Assembly: GCA_938040055.1 (NCBI GenBank)
Contig: CALHWY010000029.1
Span: forward strand, 35,652 to 99,651
DNA length: 64,000 nucleotides
Origin: an uncultured Endomicrobiia bacterium
Lineage (GTDB): Bacteria > Elusimicrobiota > Endomicrobiia > Endomicrobiales > Endomicrobiaceae
Reading direction: 5' to 3'
Positions within the stretch are counted from its first letter, which is position 1, and the number at the start of each line of letters is the position of its first letter. Under the pieces are notes generated by a model that was not told the origin of the DNA, did not search any database, and worked only from the letters and a program-made list of their open reading frames with translations. Below are positions 37,269 to 46,584 of the stretch, one piece after another. The translations under genes and the position numbers were made by a program.

Positions 37269-38577
37269 CATATACAGGCTGGTTTCATCCGGATTTCCGC
37301 TTTTCGGGGTAAACAAACTCCGGGAGCTTTCAAGGCTTGTGTTTGAAATTTCCAAAAAAGAAAAAATCGCTCCGGAGACCGTGCTGTCTTCTTTGTACGG
37401 TTCGCCTTATGAAAAAATAAAGCGCGCTCTGCTGAAAAGAAGATATCCCGAAACTTTCGGGAAAGCGCCGTTGAACTCTTTTTATCTCCCGAAATACGAA
37501 ACCGACGAAACTTTGCAAGCCGTGCGGGAAGACGGTCTTTTTTTTCCCGAAAACGTTTTTTACGTAAAAGAAGCCCGGAATTCGCCTCTGCTTGCAAGAA
37601 CAAAAGAGATTTTTCCCGGCGCGCGTTTTGTCCTTGCGGATTCGCTTAAAGACATTATTAAAGATAAAAAATTTTCAATTTCCGGATATAACCGGAGAAC
37701 GAAAAATCTTTTTATCGCGGAAGAAAAATACGACCATTTCAAAAAATGCCCCTGCACGTCCGACGTCGTCAACTGCGGGTATTCGGTAATGAATATAGGG
37801 ATGGGCTGTCCTTATGAATGCAGTTACTGTTTTTTGCAGGGCTACCAGAATGTTGCGGCTATGGTTCTTCCTTATAATATTTCGGATTATCTGGACGAAG
37901 ATAAAATGATGACAAAAGCAAAAGGTTTTTTCGATATTAAAAGAATAGGCAGCGGCGAGTTTACAGATTCCCTTGTTTTTGACGATATAACCCGCTTTTC
38001 CGTGCCGATAATAGATTTTTTTAAAAAACATAAAGATATTTATTTTGAGTTTAAGACGAAAAGCGTCAACATAAAAAATCTTTTGCTTTGCGGCGGAAGC
38101 CCGAATATAGTGGCCGCATGGAGCGTCAATTCAAAAGAAATGAGTCTGGGCAATGAACACAAAACGCCGCAAATGCGAGCAAGGCTTGAAGCGGCAAAAC
38201 AATGCGCTCTGGCGGGTTTCGGCACGGCTTTCCATTTTGATCCCGTAATCGTATATGAAAACTGGCGGCAGGGTTATAAAGAAACCGTGGATATGATATT
38301 CGACATTGTGCCCGCAGACTCCGTAAAATGGATAAGCCTCGGCACTTTGCGCATGCCGGCGGCTTTAAAACCCGTCATAGAAAACAGGTTTCCGGACAAT
38401 ACCATACTTGACGGAGAACTTCTTTTGGGCAAAGATTATAAACTGCGTTATGATAAGGAAAAAAGAATTGAAATCTACGGATTTTTAAACGGGCTGATTA
38501 GGAAAAAGAAGTCAGACGCAGCGGTATATTTATGCATGGAAGAAGCGGATGTATGGAAAAAAAGCGGAATCATCTGA
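37258..38577 (+). CDS. Spore photoproduct lyase-family radical SAM protein
   Basis: The 439-residue protein carries the radical SAM cluster motif GMGCPYECSYCFLQGY with Cys184, Cys188 and Cys191 (CxxxCxxC, where the last two flank SY). The CYCFLQ-type ending is distinctive of the spore photoproduct lyase (SPL) family, which repairs thymine dimers of spores by radical chemistry. About 140 extra N-terminal residues precede the radical SAM core. Nothing else in the window suggests sporulation, so this is an SPL homologue of unproven substrate. It overlaps the nucleosidase gene and converges on the MORN-repeat gene with two bases between stops. Confidence 0.85.
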   Translation: MNNNIYRLVSSGFPLFGVNKLRELSRLVFEISKKEKIAPETVLSSLYGSPYEKIKRALLKRRYPETFGKAPLNSFYLPKYETDETLQAVREDGLFFPENVFYVKEARNSPLLARTKEIFPGARFVLADSLKDIIKDKKFSISGYNRRTKNLFIAEEKYDHFKKCPCTSDVVNCGYSVMNIGMGCPYECSYCFLQGYQNVAAMVLPYNISDYLDEDKMMTKAKGFFDIKRIGSGEFTDSLVFDDITRFSVPIIDFFKKHKDIYFEFKTKSVNIKNLLLCGGSPNIVAAWSVNSKEMSLGNEHKTPQMRARLEAAKQCALAGFGTAFHFDPVIVYENWRQGYKETVDMIFDIVPADSVKWISLGTLRMPAALKPVIENRFPDNTILDGELLLGKDYKLRYDKEKRIEIYGFLNGLIRKKKSDAAVYLCMEEADVWKKSGII

Positions 38578-38579
38578 AC

Positions 38580-39944
38580 TCAGTATTCGGCTATGAATTC
38601 GACGAATTCATCTTCGGAAAAAGCGACGCTTTTGTGGATTTTGCCGTTTTTAAACTCAAGAAGATACATAAGTTTATGCTCTTTCGTCGGGAAATAATAT
38701 CTCAGCTGTCCGACAGGCTCCCCGTTTGAGAAATAACTTTCAAAACAAAGCAGTCCGCTTTCATAAAAATTTTTTATTGAGCCGTGCAGCATATTATTCC
38801 TGTAACTGGCTTCCAGGATAAGACTTCCGTACTTGCTGTAGACCGAAGAAACGCCTTCGAGCTTTCCGTTTTTATACCTGTATTCGGCGAGTTTTTCGCC
38901 GCTGGAGTAATACATTGTCGATATGCCGGAAAGCTTTCCCCGGTAATAATTATCCGTGCCTAAAAGCCTGCCGTCGGGAGAATAAGTTTTGAACTTTCCG
39001 GAAGGAATGCCGTTTACGAAACGCCCCTCGTATTTTACCTGCCCGTTTTTATAATAAGTTTTATGCTCTCCGTTGAGTTTTTTATCTTTCTCAAAAAATT
39101 TTATCTCGCCGATCATCTTTCCGGAATCTCTTAAATGGATCGCCGCGGGCCCCTGCCAGACTATGCTTTCCGAATCTTTGCGCTTTAAAAAAGCCGTTTT
39201 AGGCGAGAAAACTTTAGATTCTTCGTCGATATGTTCTATCTTGTCGATTTCCCTGCCGTTTCTGTAAAGCCGGGTGCTTACTTCTCTTCCTTTTTCATCA
39301 TAATATCTGGCGTATCCTTCAATCTTGCCGCGCCTGTACGTCATTTCCGATTTGACCGCACCGGAAAGATAATATTTTATATACGCCCCTTCCAAAACAT
39401 TATTCCCGTACGTCGCCGTCTCCAAAAGCCTGTGTTGCGTGTCGTAAAGATAAGCCTGTCCCTCAAGCTTGTTTTTTTCGTAATTATATTTGTAATAATT
39501 TCCGTTTTCAAGATATATATGCGCAGGGCCCTCCACCTTTCCGTCGACATAAAACACTTTTTCCGAAACTTTTCCGTTTTCGAGATATTTTATCCCTATG
39601 CCCTGAAGAAGCCCGCCGGAGTAATTGAGTTCGTACATTTTGCCGCCGCCGGGATAATAGCCGAAAGCTTTGCCTTCTTTTTTATTGTTTTTATAGTTCC
39701 ACACGTAAACCAGCTCGCCTTTCGGGCCAAGTTCCCTGACTTCCCCGTTTATGTCAGCCCCCGGCGAAAAAACGGAAGGTTGATTTTTCACGGTTTTTTC
39801 CCTGGCTATTTCTTGTCCGTTCCCGTCGTAATAAATATAATACTGCTGTTTGCCGGAAGAAAACTTTTTTCTGGTCACCACGGCAAAAGCCGCCTGAAAA
39901 CATACCAGAAATGAAAATAAAACGGCAAAAACTGTTTTTATCAT
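38580..39944 (-). CDS. Exported MORN-repeat (YwqK-like) protein
   Basis: The 454-residue protein has a signal peptide (about 1-21, ending FQAAFA) followed by some fifteen MORN_2 units of about 23 residues, such as YYKNGQVKYEGRFVNGIPSG and YYSSGEKLAEYRYKNGKLEG. These form an elongated beta sheet found in exported or surface proteins; their partners are usually unknown. It overlaps the proB stop by four bases and follows it on the same transcript, although a link with proline synthesis is not evident. Confidence 0.88.
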   Translation of the reverse strand: MIKTVFAVLFSFLVCFQAAFAVVTRKKFSSGKQQYYIYYDGNGQEIAREKTVKNQPSVFSPGADINGEVRELGPKGELVYVWNYKNNKKEGKAFGYYPGGGKMYELNYSGGLLQGIGIKYLENGKVSEKVFYVDGKVEGPAHIYLENGNYYKYNYEKNKLEGQAYLYDTQHRLLETATYGNNVLEGAYIKYYLSGAVKSEMTYRRGKIEGYARYYDEKGREVSTRLYRNGREIDKIEHIDEESKVFSPKTAFLKRKDSESIVWQGPAAIHLRDSGKMIGEIKFFEKDKKLNGEHKTYYKNGQVKYEGRFVNGIPSGKFKTYSPDGRLLGTDNYYRGKLSGISTMYYSSGEKLAEYRYKNGKLEGVSSVYSKYGSLILEASYRNNMLHGSIKNFYESGLLCFESYFSNGEPVGQLRYYFPTKEHKLMYLLEFKNGKIHKSVAFSEDEFVEFIAEY

Positions 39945-41329
39945 AAGATCACTAAATTGTCCCTGTGGATTACCTCCTGTTCGGGAGAATCCAGCATTTT
40001 TTTAATTTCGGACGATTTCATCCCCTTAATCGCGCGCATTATGCCGCTGTCGAAATTTATCAGTCCTTTGGCGAAATCTTTTTTAGTTTCCGCGTCGGTT
40101 ACCGTAACGGTATCGCCTCTTTTAAAATTTCCGGACACCGCCGTTATTCCGGCCGCCAGCAGGCTTTTCCCTTTTTCTTTTAAAGCTTCGACCGCTTTTT
40201 TATCCGCGTAAACGTTTCCTTTGGACTTCTTGCTGAAAGCTATCCATGATTTTTTTGCTTCCAGACGCGCGACTTTCGCGATAAAAGCGGTAAAAGGCAG
40301 CCTTGCGCTGCCGGCAATGACTTTTTTGAACCGTTCCACTTCTTTTTCATTGCCGCCCGTCCTTAAAATAAGGTCGATTTCATCTTCCCTCAAATGCCAC
40401 ATAAAGCTTTTAAGGGTCTGCGCGCCGAGATTTTTTTCCCGGCGTAAAACGCCGGCAAGCTCGGAAAGAGAGCCGCCCGGACGCGTTTTGTTTTTTTGTT
40501 CTTTTTGCCCCAGATAAAGCGCCAGCTTTTTCAGAGCCTGCCGCATTTCGTTTTCGTTTAAAGATGAAATTACATTTTCCGCGCAAACGGCGTATTCCTT
40601 TTCATTCGCGATAATCTCTTTAAGTATGCCCAGTCTTCCGCCGTTGGCTATAACCGTGTCAACGCCGGCAAGAGTGGCTATTTTAGCCGCGACTATCTTT
40701 GTTTTCATTCCTCCGGTGCCTTTGCCGCTTGAAGATTTTCCGTCGGCGAAAGATTCTATCTCTTCGTTTATATTTTCAACCGTCCTTATCAGAAGCCCTC
40801 TGGACGGATGCCCTTCGTAAAGACCGTCGACGTCGGTAAAAAGGAAAAGTTTGTCGGCGTCCACCGCAGCCGCGACCAAAGCCGCGAGAGTATCATTATC
40901 CCCGAAATTTATTTCTTCAAAAGCCACCGTGTCGTTTTCATTTATAACGGGAATTATATTCTGTTCCAGCAGCCTGCTCAAAGTGTTTCTTGCATTTATA
41001 TACTTTGTCCTGTTGTCAAAATCATCCCTCGTCAAAAGAACCTGGGCAACCGTCTTTTTGTGTTTTTTAAATTCACGGGAATAAGCGTTCATTATAATAG
41101 GCTGCCCCACGGCGGCCAGCGCCTGTTTTTCCCTGAGCGTTTTCGGCCTGCTTTTAAGCTTAAGATATCCTGCCGCGGCGCCTATCGCGCCGGAACTTAC
41201 GATAATAATTTCATGCCCGTCATTTTGAAGAGCGGAAATATTGTTTGCCAGTTCCGAAACATACTTTCCGTTTATCCGCCCGTTTTTGCTTATAAGCGTG
41301 CTGGTTCCTATTTTTATTACTATTTTCAT
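39941..41329 (-). CDS. proB: Glutamate 5-kinase with an insertion before the PUA domain
   Basis: The 462-residue enzyme phosphorylates glutamate in proline synthesis. The kinase domain spans about 1-242 (KIGTSTL, VSSGAIGAAAGYL, NENDTV, FTDVDGLY, GTGGMKTKI). The PUA domain spans about 372-462 (GKSLLAAGITAVSGNF, HRDNLV). Usual ProB proteins have about 370 residues with the two domains nearly adjacent. Here about 100 extra residues (roughly 243-346, charged and helical) lie between them. AAGGAAA precedes the ATG. proA is 30 kb away. Confidence 0.93.
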   Translation of the reverse strand: MKIVIKIGTSTLISKNGRINGKYVSELANNISALQNDGHEIIIVSSGAIGAAAGYLKLKSRPKTLREKQALAAVGQPIIMNAYSREFKKHKKTVAQVLLTRDDFDNRTKYINARNTLSRLLEQNIIPVINENDTVAFEEINFGDNDTLAALVAAAVDADKLFLFTDVDGLYEGHPSRGLLIRTVENINEEIESFADGKSSSGKGTGGMKTKIVAAKIATLAGVDTVIANGGRLGILKEIIANEKEYAVCAENVISSLNENEMRQALKKLALYLGQKEQKNKTRPGGSLSELAGVLRREKNLGAQTLKSFMWHLREDEIDLILRTGGNEKEVERFKKVIAGSARLPFTAFIAKVARLEAKKSWIAFSKKSKGNVYADKKAVEALKEKGKSLLAAGITAVSGNFKRGDTVTVTDAETKKDFAKGLINFDSGIMRAIKGMKSSEIKKMLDSPEQEVIHRDNLVIL

Positions 41330-42285
41330 ATATTTCCTTTTAACGATAAAATCGGACTAAATTTTACACATTTAAACCCCGTTTTTCAATTCAGTCCGGA
41401 CAGAACTCTGGTAAAACTTAAAAGGACCGACCGGATCGGGAAAAGTAAATTTCTTACTAAAAAAGAACCCGTCCGGCAACCGGCGCTTCTTTAGTTAAAA
41501 AATAATATTCCGGCGGAAAACAAAACGGGAATCTCTGCGGCGGCCGGCTTTTTATTAAACCGTGAAAAAATAAAAAAAATTTTCAATATTTTTTACAGGT
41601 TCAGTATAGCAATTTTTTCAAATCTTTAAAAAATATTGTTTTTACAAGGCTTTTTTCATGCCGGCGCGTTAAAAAAATCCGGCAGAGACCGCTTTGTCGA
41701 CAAATGCTTACTGCATAAACGCTCATACATATAAACCGCTTTTACAAGCGGCTCCTAAAAGCCGCCCGCACAAAAAGCCCGTTAAAATAATTTTTTATGA
41801 TTTAGCCGGTTCGGGAAAGTTTAATTCCGGCATTTATGCCGGAGAGATAAGAATTTTCAGCGTTTAACCGCTTATGCGCAGGCTTTGCCGGTAAGATTAT
41901 ATCCCGCAAAAGAGTGTTTTAACCAAATAAGTTTTCAAGAAAGCGCTTAAAAGAGTGATTATGTCCCGCAAAAAAACCGTTTTTAACCGCGCGGAACGGA
42001 CTAAATTCCCCAAGATTTATGATTATGTCCCGCGAGAAAAAGACTGTTGTCAACCCTGCATTTGCTGCGGCATTCCGACCGGATCGGCATCCCGTTAAAA
42101 AGACTGTTTTAACCTTGCATGCTATAGGCAAAACGCCGTATAAGCGGAGTTTTACAAAGATATTAATAATATGTCCCGACATTAAAAATTTCGGGTATCC
42201 GGCCGCGGCAGCGAAAAGCACAGACATAATTCCTTAATAAAATCCGGCAGCCCGTTTTATTGCAGCCGTCTTATGAAAACTTTTT
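41330..42285. other. Long intergenic region with hairpins and degenerate repeats
   Basis: The 956 bases between proB and gatB hold no recognised gene. Two perfect small hairpins occur (CCGCTT-TTAC-AAGCGG at 41736-41751; TCCGGCAT-TT-ATGCCGGA at 41826-41843). The right part holds the periodic repeat listed separately. AATAAAA...TTTTATT arms near 42236-42262 could form a weak terminator for the gat operon. Confidence 0.6.
41846..42200. repeat. Degenerate repeat array, unit about 30-35 bases, period about 60-64
   Basis: Four clear copies start at 41895, 41957, 42021 and 42081. They open with GATTATGTCCCGC (exact in copies 2 and 3, one change in copy 1, diverged in copy 4), continue with an A-run plus GACTG, and close with GTTTTAACC. 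The intervening stretches of 25-32 bases are unrelated to each other. A half copy (ATATGTCCCG) lies near 42170, and a weak copy ends with GTTTAACC at 41869. Copy 4 contains the inverted repeat GTTAAAA...TTTTAAC. Confidence 0.62.
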
Positions 42286-43740
42286 TTACGCTTTCAGCTT
42301 TTGCGCCAAAATTTTATTTACCAGCTGCGGGTTGGCTTTTCCTTTTGATTTTTTCATGACAAGCCCTACAATGGCGCCTATCGCTCTTTCCTTGCCGGAC
42401 ATAAACTCTTCAACGGCTTTAGGGCTTTCGGCTATGGCCTGCTCGCAAAGTTTTACAATCTCGGATTCGTCCGAAATCTGAACAAGCCCTTTTTCTTTCA
42501 CTATGGTTTGCGGATCGGACGAATTTATAAACATTTCATCGAAAACCGTCTTGGCTATCTTGCCCGAAATCGTCGCGCTAAGTATGAGATCGACAAGTTT
42601 CGCCAGATTTTCGCCGGATACGGGAGAATCGCAAATCTCGATTTTAGCGGCATTGAGCTTTCCGTTAAGTTCGGTGGATATCCAGTTTGCGAGAGGCTTT
42701 GCGGAAGCTTTTTTATCTTTTGACGCCTCTAGAGCGCTTTCGTAATAGTCCGCTATCATTTTTGCGGACGTCAGATAAGCCGCGTCGTATTCGGATAAAC
42801 CGTAATCCCGCATAAATCTGTTTTTTCTTTTTTTCGGCAGTTCCGGAAGCCGGGAGCGCAGTTGTTCCACAAAAGAATCGCTTAGATCAAAAGGAACAAG
42901 ATCCGGCTCCGGGAAATATCTGTAATCAAGAGCTCCCTCTTTTGAACGCATTGACTTAGTTATACCCTCTTCGGCTTCCCAGAGACGGGTTTCCTGGACA
43001 AGTCTGCCCCCTGAAGAAAGAACTTCTTTTTGTCTTTCGACCTCATAGGCTATGGCGTCTCTTACTCCGGAAATAGAGTTCATATTTTTTATTTCGACCC
43101 TCGTTCCGAACTCTTTCCGCCCGGCCGGACGGATGCTGACATTGGCGTCGCAGCGCATTTTGCCCTCTTCCATACTGCATTCGGACGTGCCAAGATATTC
43201 AATTATGTTTTTGAGCTCGGTAAGATAGCAAAAAGCTTCTTCCGGAGAACTCAGTTCAGGCTCCGAAACTATTTCCATAAGTCCGATGCCGCCCCGGTTT
43301 AAATCCAAAAGAGAATAATCAAGCTTTCTGCTGCCTATTTCGTGAACAAGTTTTCCGGCGTCTTCTTCAAGATGTATTCTGGTTATATTTATTATTTTCT
43401 CTTTGCCGTCGACTTCAATGGCAAGCTTTCCATTGGAGCACAAAGGAGGCTCGAACTGGGTTATCTGGTAATTTTTGGGAATATCGGGATAAAAATACTG
43501 TTTCCTCGCGAAAGAACATTGTTTGTTAATGGTAAAATCAAGGGCAAGCCCGGTTTTTATTATCGCTTCCACGGCCTTTTTGTTTAAAACCGGAATCGCT
43601 CCGGGCTGGGAAGTGCATATGCAGCACGTATTCGAGTTCGGCTCTTTCCCGAATTCTGTGGAACATTCGCAGAAAATTTTGGATTTCGTATTGATTTGTA
43701 CGTGAACTTCAAGACCTATAACCGTTTCATAAGTAATCAT
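42286..43740 (-). CDS. gatB: Aspartyl/glutamyl-tRNA amidotransferase subunit B
   Basis: The 484-residue protein is GatB, which activates the misacylated Glu/Asp on tRNA-Gln/tRNA-Asn for amidation. Family sequences include IGLEVHVQINTKSKIFCEC at the N terminus, FYPDIPKNYQITQFE, RGGIGLMEIVSEPE, and EIKNMNSISGVRDAI. The C-terminal YqeY-like tail ends KSKGKANPQLVNKILAQKL. It starts 33 bases after gatA. A complete GatCAB set implies that this organism makes Gln-tRNA or Asn-tRNA by the indirect route. Confidence 0.97.
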   Translation of the reverse strand: MITYETVIGLEVHVQINTKSKIFCECSTEFGKEPNSNTCCICTSQPGAIPVLNKKAVEAIIKTGLALDFTINKQCSFARKQYFYPDIPKNYQITQFEPPLCSNGKLAIEVDGKEKIINITRIHLEEDAGKLVHEIGSRKLDYSLLDLNRGGIGLMEIVSEPELSSPEEAFCYLTELKNIIEYLGTSECSMEEGKMRCDANVSIRPAGRKEFGTRVEIKNMNSISGVRDAIAYEVERQKEVLSSGGRLVQETRLWEAEEGITKSMRSKEGALDYRYFPEPDLVPFDLSDSFVEQLRSRLPELPKKRKNRFMRDYGLSEYDAAYLTSAKMIADYYESALEASKDKKASAKPLANWISTELNGKLNAAKIEICDSPVSGENLAKLVDLILSATISGKIAKTVFDEMFINSSDPQTIVKEKGLVQISDESEIVKLCEQAIAESPKAVEEFMSGKERAIGAIVGLVMKKSKGKANPQLVNKILAQKLKA

Positions 43741-43773
43741 TTTTATGCACCCGCTTTATATTTATTATTTTTA

Positions 43774-45234
43774 TTATCGGATTTCGGGATATTTTTTTAT
43801 GTCCCAGCCTGATATTCTTTCAAAAGCGTTCGCGATTTGAAGAAGTTTTCCGTCGGAAAGTCTCGCGCCGGCAAAATGAACGCCTATAGGCATGCCCGTT
43901 TCCGACAGCGCGCAGGGGACGGATATTCCGGGAAGGCCGCAAAGATTGGCCGCGATTGTGAATATGTCGGATTCCCCGGAAAGCGGCTCTCCGAATTTTA
44001 CGGGCATGCGCAGCACGGACGGCGTAAAAAGCGCGTCGCATTTCCCGAAAGCCGCATTGATCTGGTTGATAAGCAAAGTGCGCACTTTCTGAGCGGTATG
44101 ATAATATTTATGATAATTTTTCGCGCCTAAAACATATGTGCCGAAAAGAATTCTTTTCTTTACCTCATATCCGAGAGATTCTCCTCTGGATTTCATATAA
44201 GTGTCGTTCAAACTAAGTCCTCCGCGGGATCTGTAGCCGTAACGTATGCCGTCAAAAGTGGCTATATTGGCGGACACTTCGGCGCACATAATCACATTAT
44301 AAAGAGCCGGAACATATTTATACGCCGGCACGTCCGCTTCAACTATTTTTGCGCCTTCCTTTTCCAGATTCTTTACCGCTTTAGCGAAAGCTTCCGGTAT
44401 TTCCGGATCGGTCCGATAATCTTTAAGCTGTTTGGGAACGCCTATTGTCATTTTTTCAAGCGCGCCCAAATCGTCGAGGCCGGCGGTATAATCGGCCGGG
44501 ACGGCGGGTTCGCATACCGGATCCCTGTAATCTTTTCCGGAAATGACGTTCAAAAGCAGAGCGGCGTCTGCGACCGTCCTTGAAAATGTTCCTATCTGGT
44601 CGAAAGAAGAAGCGAGAGCGCATGCCCCGTATCTGCTGACAAGCCCGTAAGAAGGTTTAAAACCGACAACCCCGCAAAAAGCGGCCGGCTGCCTTATCGA
44701 GCCTCCCGTATCGCTTCCCAAAGCGCAGGGCGCCATTGCGGAACTTACAGCCGCCGCGCTTCCTCCCGACGAACCGCCAGGAATGTATTGCGTGTTCCAG
44801 GGATTCGCCGTTTTCATAAAGGCCGACGTTTCCGTGGAAGAGCCCATGGCGAATTCGTCCATATTCGTTCTGCCTATAAAAACCGCGCCGGCTTCTTTAA
44901 GCTTTTCTATTACGGCGGCGTCATAAGGCGAAATATAATTCTCAAGATATTTTGATGCGCAAGTCATGCTTTCGCCCTTAATCATTATATTGTCTTTAAC
45001 GGCAATCGGCACGCCCTCCAAAAGACCGGTTTGCGCGCCGGATTTTATTTTCTCGTCCGCCTCACAAGCTCTTTGCAAAGCCTGCCGTTCGCTGAGTTTG
45101 AGAAAAGCTTTTATTTTCGGGTCAGCCTCTTTTATGCGTTTATAGCATGCTTTTACGGCATCAACGCTTTTTACCTGTCCCGAACGGATTTTGGTTCTTA
45201 AATCTTTTACGGAAATCGTTAAAATTTCATCCAT
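43774..45234 (-). CDS. gatA: Aspartyl/glutamyl-tRNA amidotransferase subunit A
   Basis: The 486-residue amidase subunit frees ammonia from glutamine for the GatB site. The Ser-cisSer-Lys triad regions are visible: GVPIAVKDNIMIKG (Lys), YIPGGSSGGSAAAV and LGSDTGGSIRQPAAFCG (the serines). The ATG at 45234 with AAGGGAT upstream is preferred over an in-frame GTG at 45255 that would overlap corA. It begins 11 bases after the corA stop. Confidence 0.96.
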   Translation of the reverse strand: MDEILTISVKDLRTKIRSGQVKSVDAVKACYKRIKEADPKIKAFLKLSERQALQRACEADEKIKSGAQTGLLEGVPIAVKDNIMIKGESMTCASKYLENYISPYDAAVIEKLKEAGAVFIGRTNMDEFAMGSSTETSAFMKTANPWNTQYIPGGSSGGSAAAVSSAMAPCALGSDTGGSIRQPAAFCGVVGFKPSYGLVSRYGACALASSFDQIGTFSRTVADAALLLNVISGKDYRDPVCEPAVPADYTAGLDDLGALEKMTIGVPKQLKDYRTDPEIPEAFAKAVKNLEKEGAKIVEADVPAYKYVPALYNVIMCAEVSANIATFDGIRYGYRSRGGLSLNDTYMKSRGESLGYEVKKRILFGTYVLGAKNYHKYYHTAQKVRTLLINQINAAFGKCDALFTPSVLRMPVKFGEPLSGESDIFTIAANLCGLPGISVPCALSETGMPIGVHFAGARLSDGKLLQIANAFERISGWDIKKYPEIR

Positions 45235-45245
45235 TTTATCATCCC

Positions 45246-46238
45246 TTAAAACCACTTTTTCTTTTTAAAATATATCAGCAGCAGCGCTATGGCGGCAATC
45301 ATCAGCCCCACTGCGAAAAACCATGAACCTTTCTGCCCGAAAAACGAATATTCCGGAAAAGTCACGTTCATGCCGAAATATCCCGATATCATAAGGACCG
45401 GCAGGAGAACGGTCGCTATCAAAGTCAAAAGTTTCATCACTTCGTTAAGCTTTACCGTCACGCTTGACATATAAACGTCAAGAAGCCCGCTTATCATCTG
45501 GCTTCTTATGACTATCGACTGGTTGATGCGCGCGCATTGGAAAAATATATCCCTGAAATAAGCGGTATATTCTTTCGAAATTATGCTGTTGTTGGCCCTG
45601 GTAAAATAAACATAAGCCATCTGCTGGGATTCGGCTATTTTTCTTATCGCCAGAATGACTTTTTTTATATTGAGTATCTCTTCCATGTGTTTTTGCTGAG
45701 GCTCTTCAAGTATGGCATCTTCAAGAACGTCCATTTTATCGTCTATTTTCTCCATGGTAAACTCATAGCTGGAAACCACTTTATTGAAAATATTGTACAT
45801 AAGGTTCGCCAGGCTTTTCATTTCTATCTGCGGTCTCGCTTTCGCTTTTTCATAAATGGTTTCTATAAAGAAAAGCTCTTCGGTATGCACCGTGACCACA
45901 AAGCCTTTTCCGGCGAAAATGTTGAGCTCGTAAATGCTTTCGTCGAATTCCTGGAGATAGTTCGGCTTAAGCTGTATGCCGTGGACGGCCCCGAAAACAT
46001 AATTTTCGAATTCTTCCATTTTGGGGTAATACTGCGGAAAAAGACAGTCTTCAAGGGAAAGTTCGTGAAATTTGAAAGACTCAGTAAGAAGCAGGGTTTC
46101 CTCATGACTTAAATCGTGATTTTCCAAAAGGATGTCCACCCAGATTATTGCCGGTTTTTTACTGACGATTTCCGATATCGCGGAAACGTCGTTTTCAGTG
46201 AAAAACTCGCCGTTAAAAGAATAAACAGCTTTGATCAT
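45246..46238 (-). CDS. corA: CorA-type Mg2+ transporter
   Basis: The 330-residue protein has a long soluble, largely helical N-terminal domain and two C-terminal membrane helices. The signature GYFGMNVTFPE between them includes the GMN selectivity motif, and a lysine-rich tail (YFKKKKWF) follows the second helix. It should form a pentameric Mg2+ channel. It sits five bases after gatC and 11 bases before gatA, inside the amidotransferase operon. GGAG lies eight bases upstream of the ATG. Confidence 0.94.
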   Translation of the reverse strand: MIKAVYSFNGEFFTENDVSAISEIVSKKPAIIWVDILLENHDLSHEETLLLTESFKFHELSLEDCLFPQYYPKMEEFENYVFGAVHGIQLKPNYLQEFDESIYELNIFAGKGFVVTVHTEELFFIETIYEKAKARPQIEMKSLANLMYNIFNKVVSSYEFTMEKIDDKMDVLEDAILEEPQQKHMEEILNIKKVILAIRKIAESQQMAYVYFTRANNSIISKEYTAYFRDIFFQCARINQSIVIRSQMISGLLDVYMSSVTVKLNEVMKLLTLIATVLLPVLMISGYFGMNVTFPEYSFFGQKGSWFFAVGLMIAAIALLLIYFKKKKWF

Positions 46239-46243
46239 TTTCT

Positions 46244-46537
46244 TTACTCCGCCTCAATAACCTTTTGTATTTTGTAAAATGAGCCTTCTTTCTGCGGAGC
46301 GGCGTTTATCATCTGTTCAAGAACGTCTTTCGGACAGGGTTTTACCTCGTCTTCTCTCCAGACATTTCTAAGCGAAGTGACATGGGTTGTGGGTTTCAAA
46401 CCGGAAACATCCGGCTCCTGAAGTATTTGCGCGATTTCAAGCATTGCGTTAAGATCTTTGAGATATTTTTCTTTTTCCTCTTCTTTCAATTCAATGCGCG
46501 CAAGAAAGGCTGTTGTTTCAAGTTCTTCTTTAAGCAT
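46244..46537 (-). CDS. gatC: Aspartyl/glutamyl-tRNA amidotransferase subunit C
   Basis: The 97-residue protein has normal GatC length and features: TAFLARIELKEEEKEKYLKD (the A/Ar-L-x-L-x-x-x-E pattern), LNAMLEIAQILQEPDVSGLKP, and LRNVWREDEVKPC. GatC stabilises the GatA-GatB pair. GAGGTG lies five bases before the ATG. It is the first gene of the operon, behind a candidate promoter whose leader carries a small GCGGC-AAAA-GCCGC hairpin. Confidence 0.94.
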   Translation of the reverse strand: MLKEELETTAFLARIELKEEEKEKYLKDLNAMLEIAQILQEPDVSGLKPTTHVTSLRNVWREDEVKPCPKDVLEQMINAAPQKEGSFYKIQKVIEAE

Positions 46538-46584
46538 AAAACACCTCTTTAAGCTTATGCGGCAAAAGCCGCAATAATGAAAAA

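Noticed and set aside
41846..42200. Labelling the repeat array as a true CRISPR
   Set aside because: Units differ too much, lengths vary from 30 to 35, and no cas gene or leader was seen; kept as a degenerate repeat.
45234..45255. GTG start of gatA at 45255
   Set aside because: It would overlap corA and has no ribosome site; ATG at 45234 follows AAGGGAT and matches the family start.
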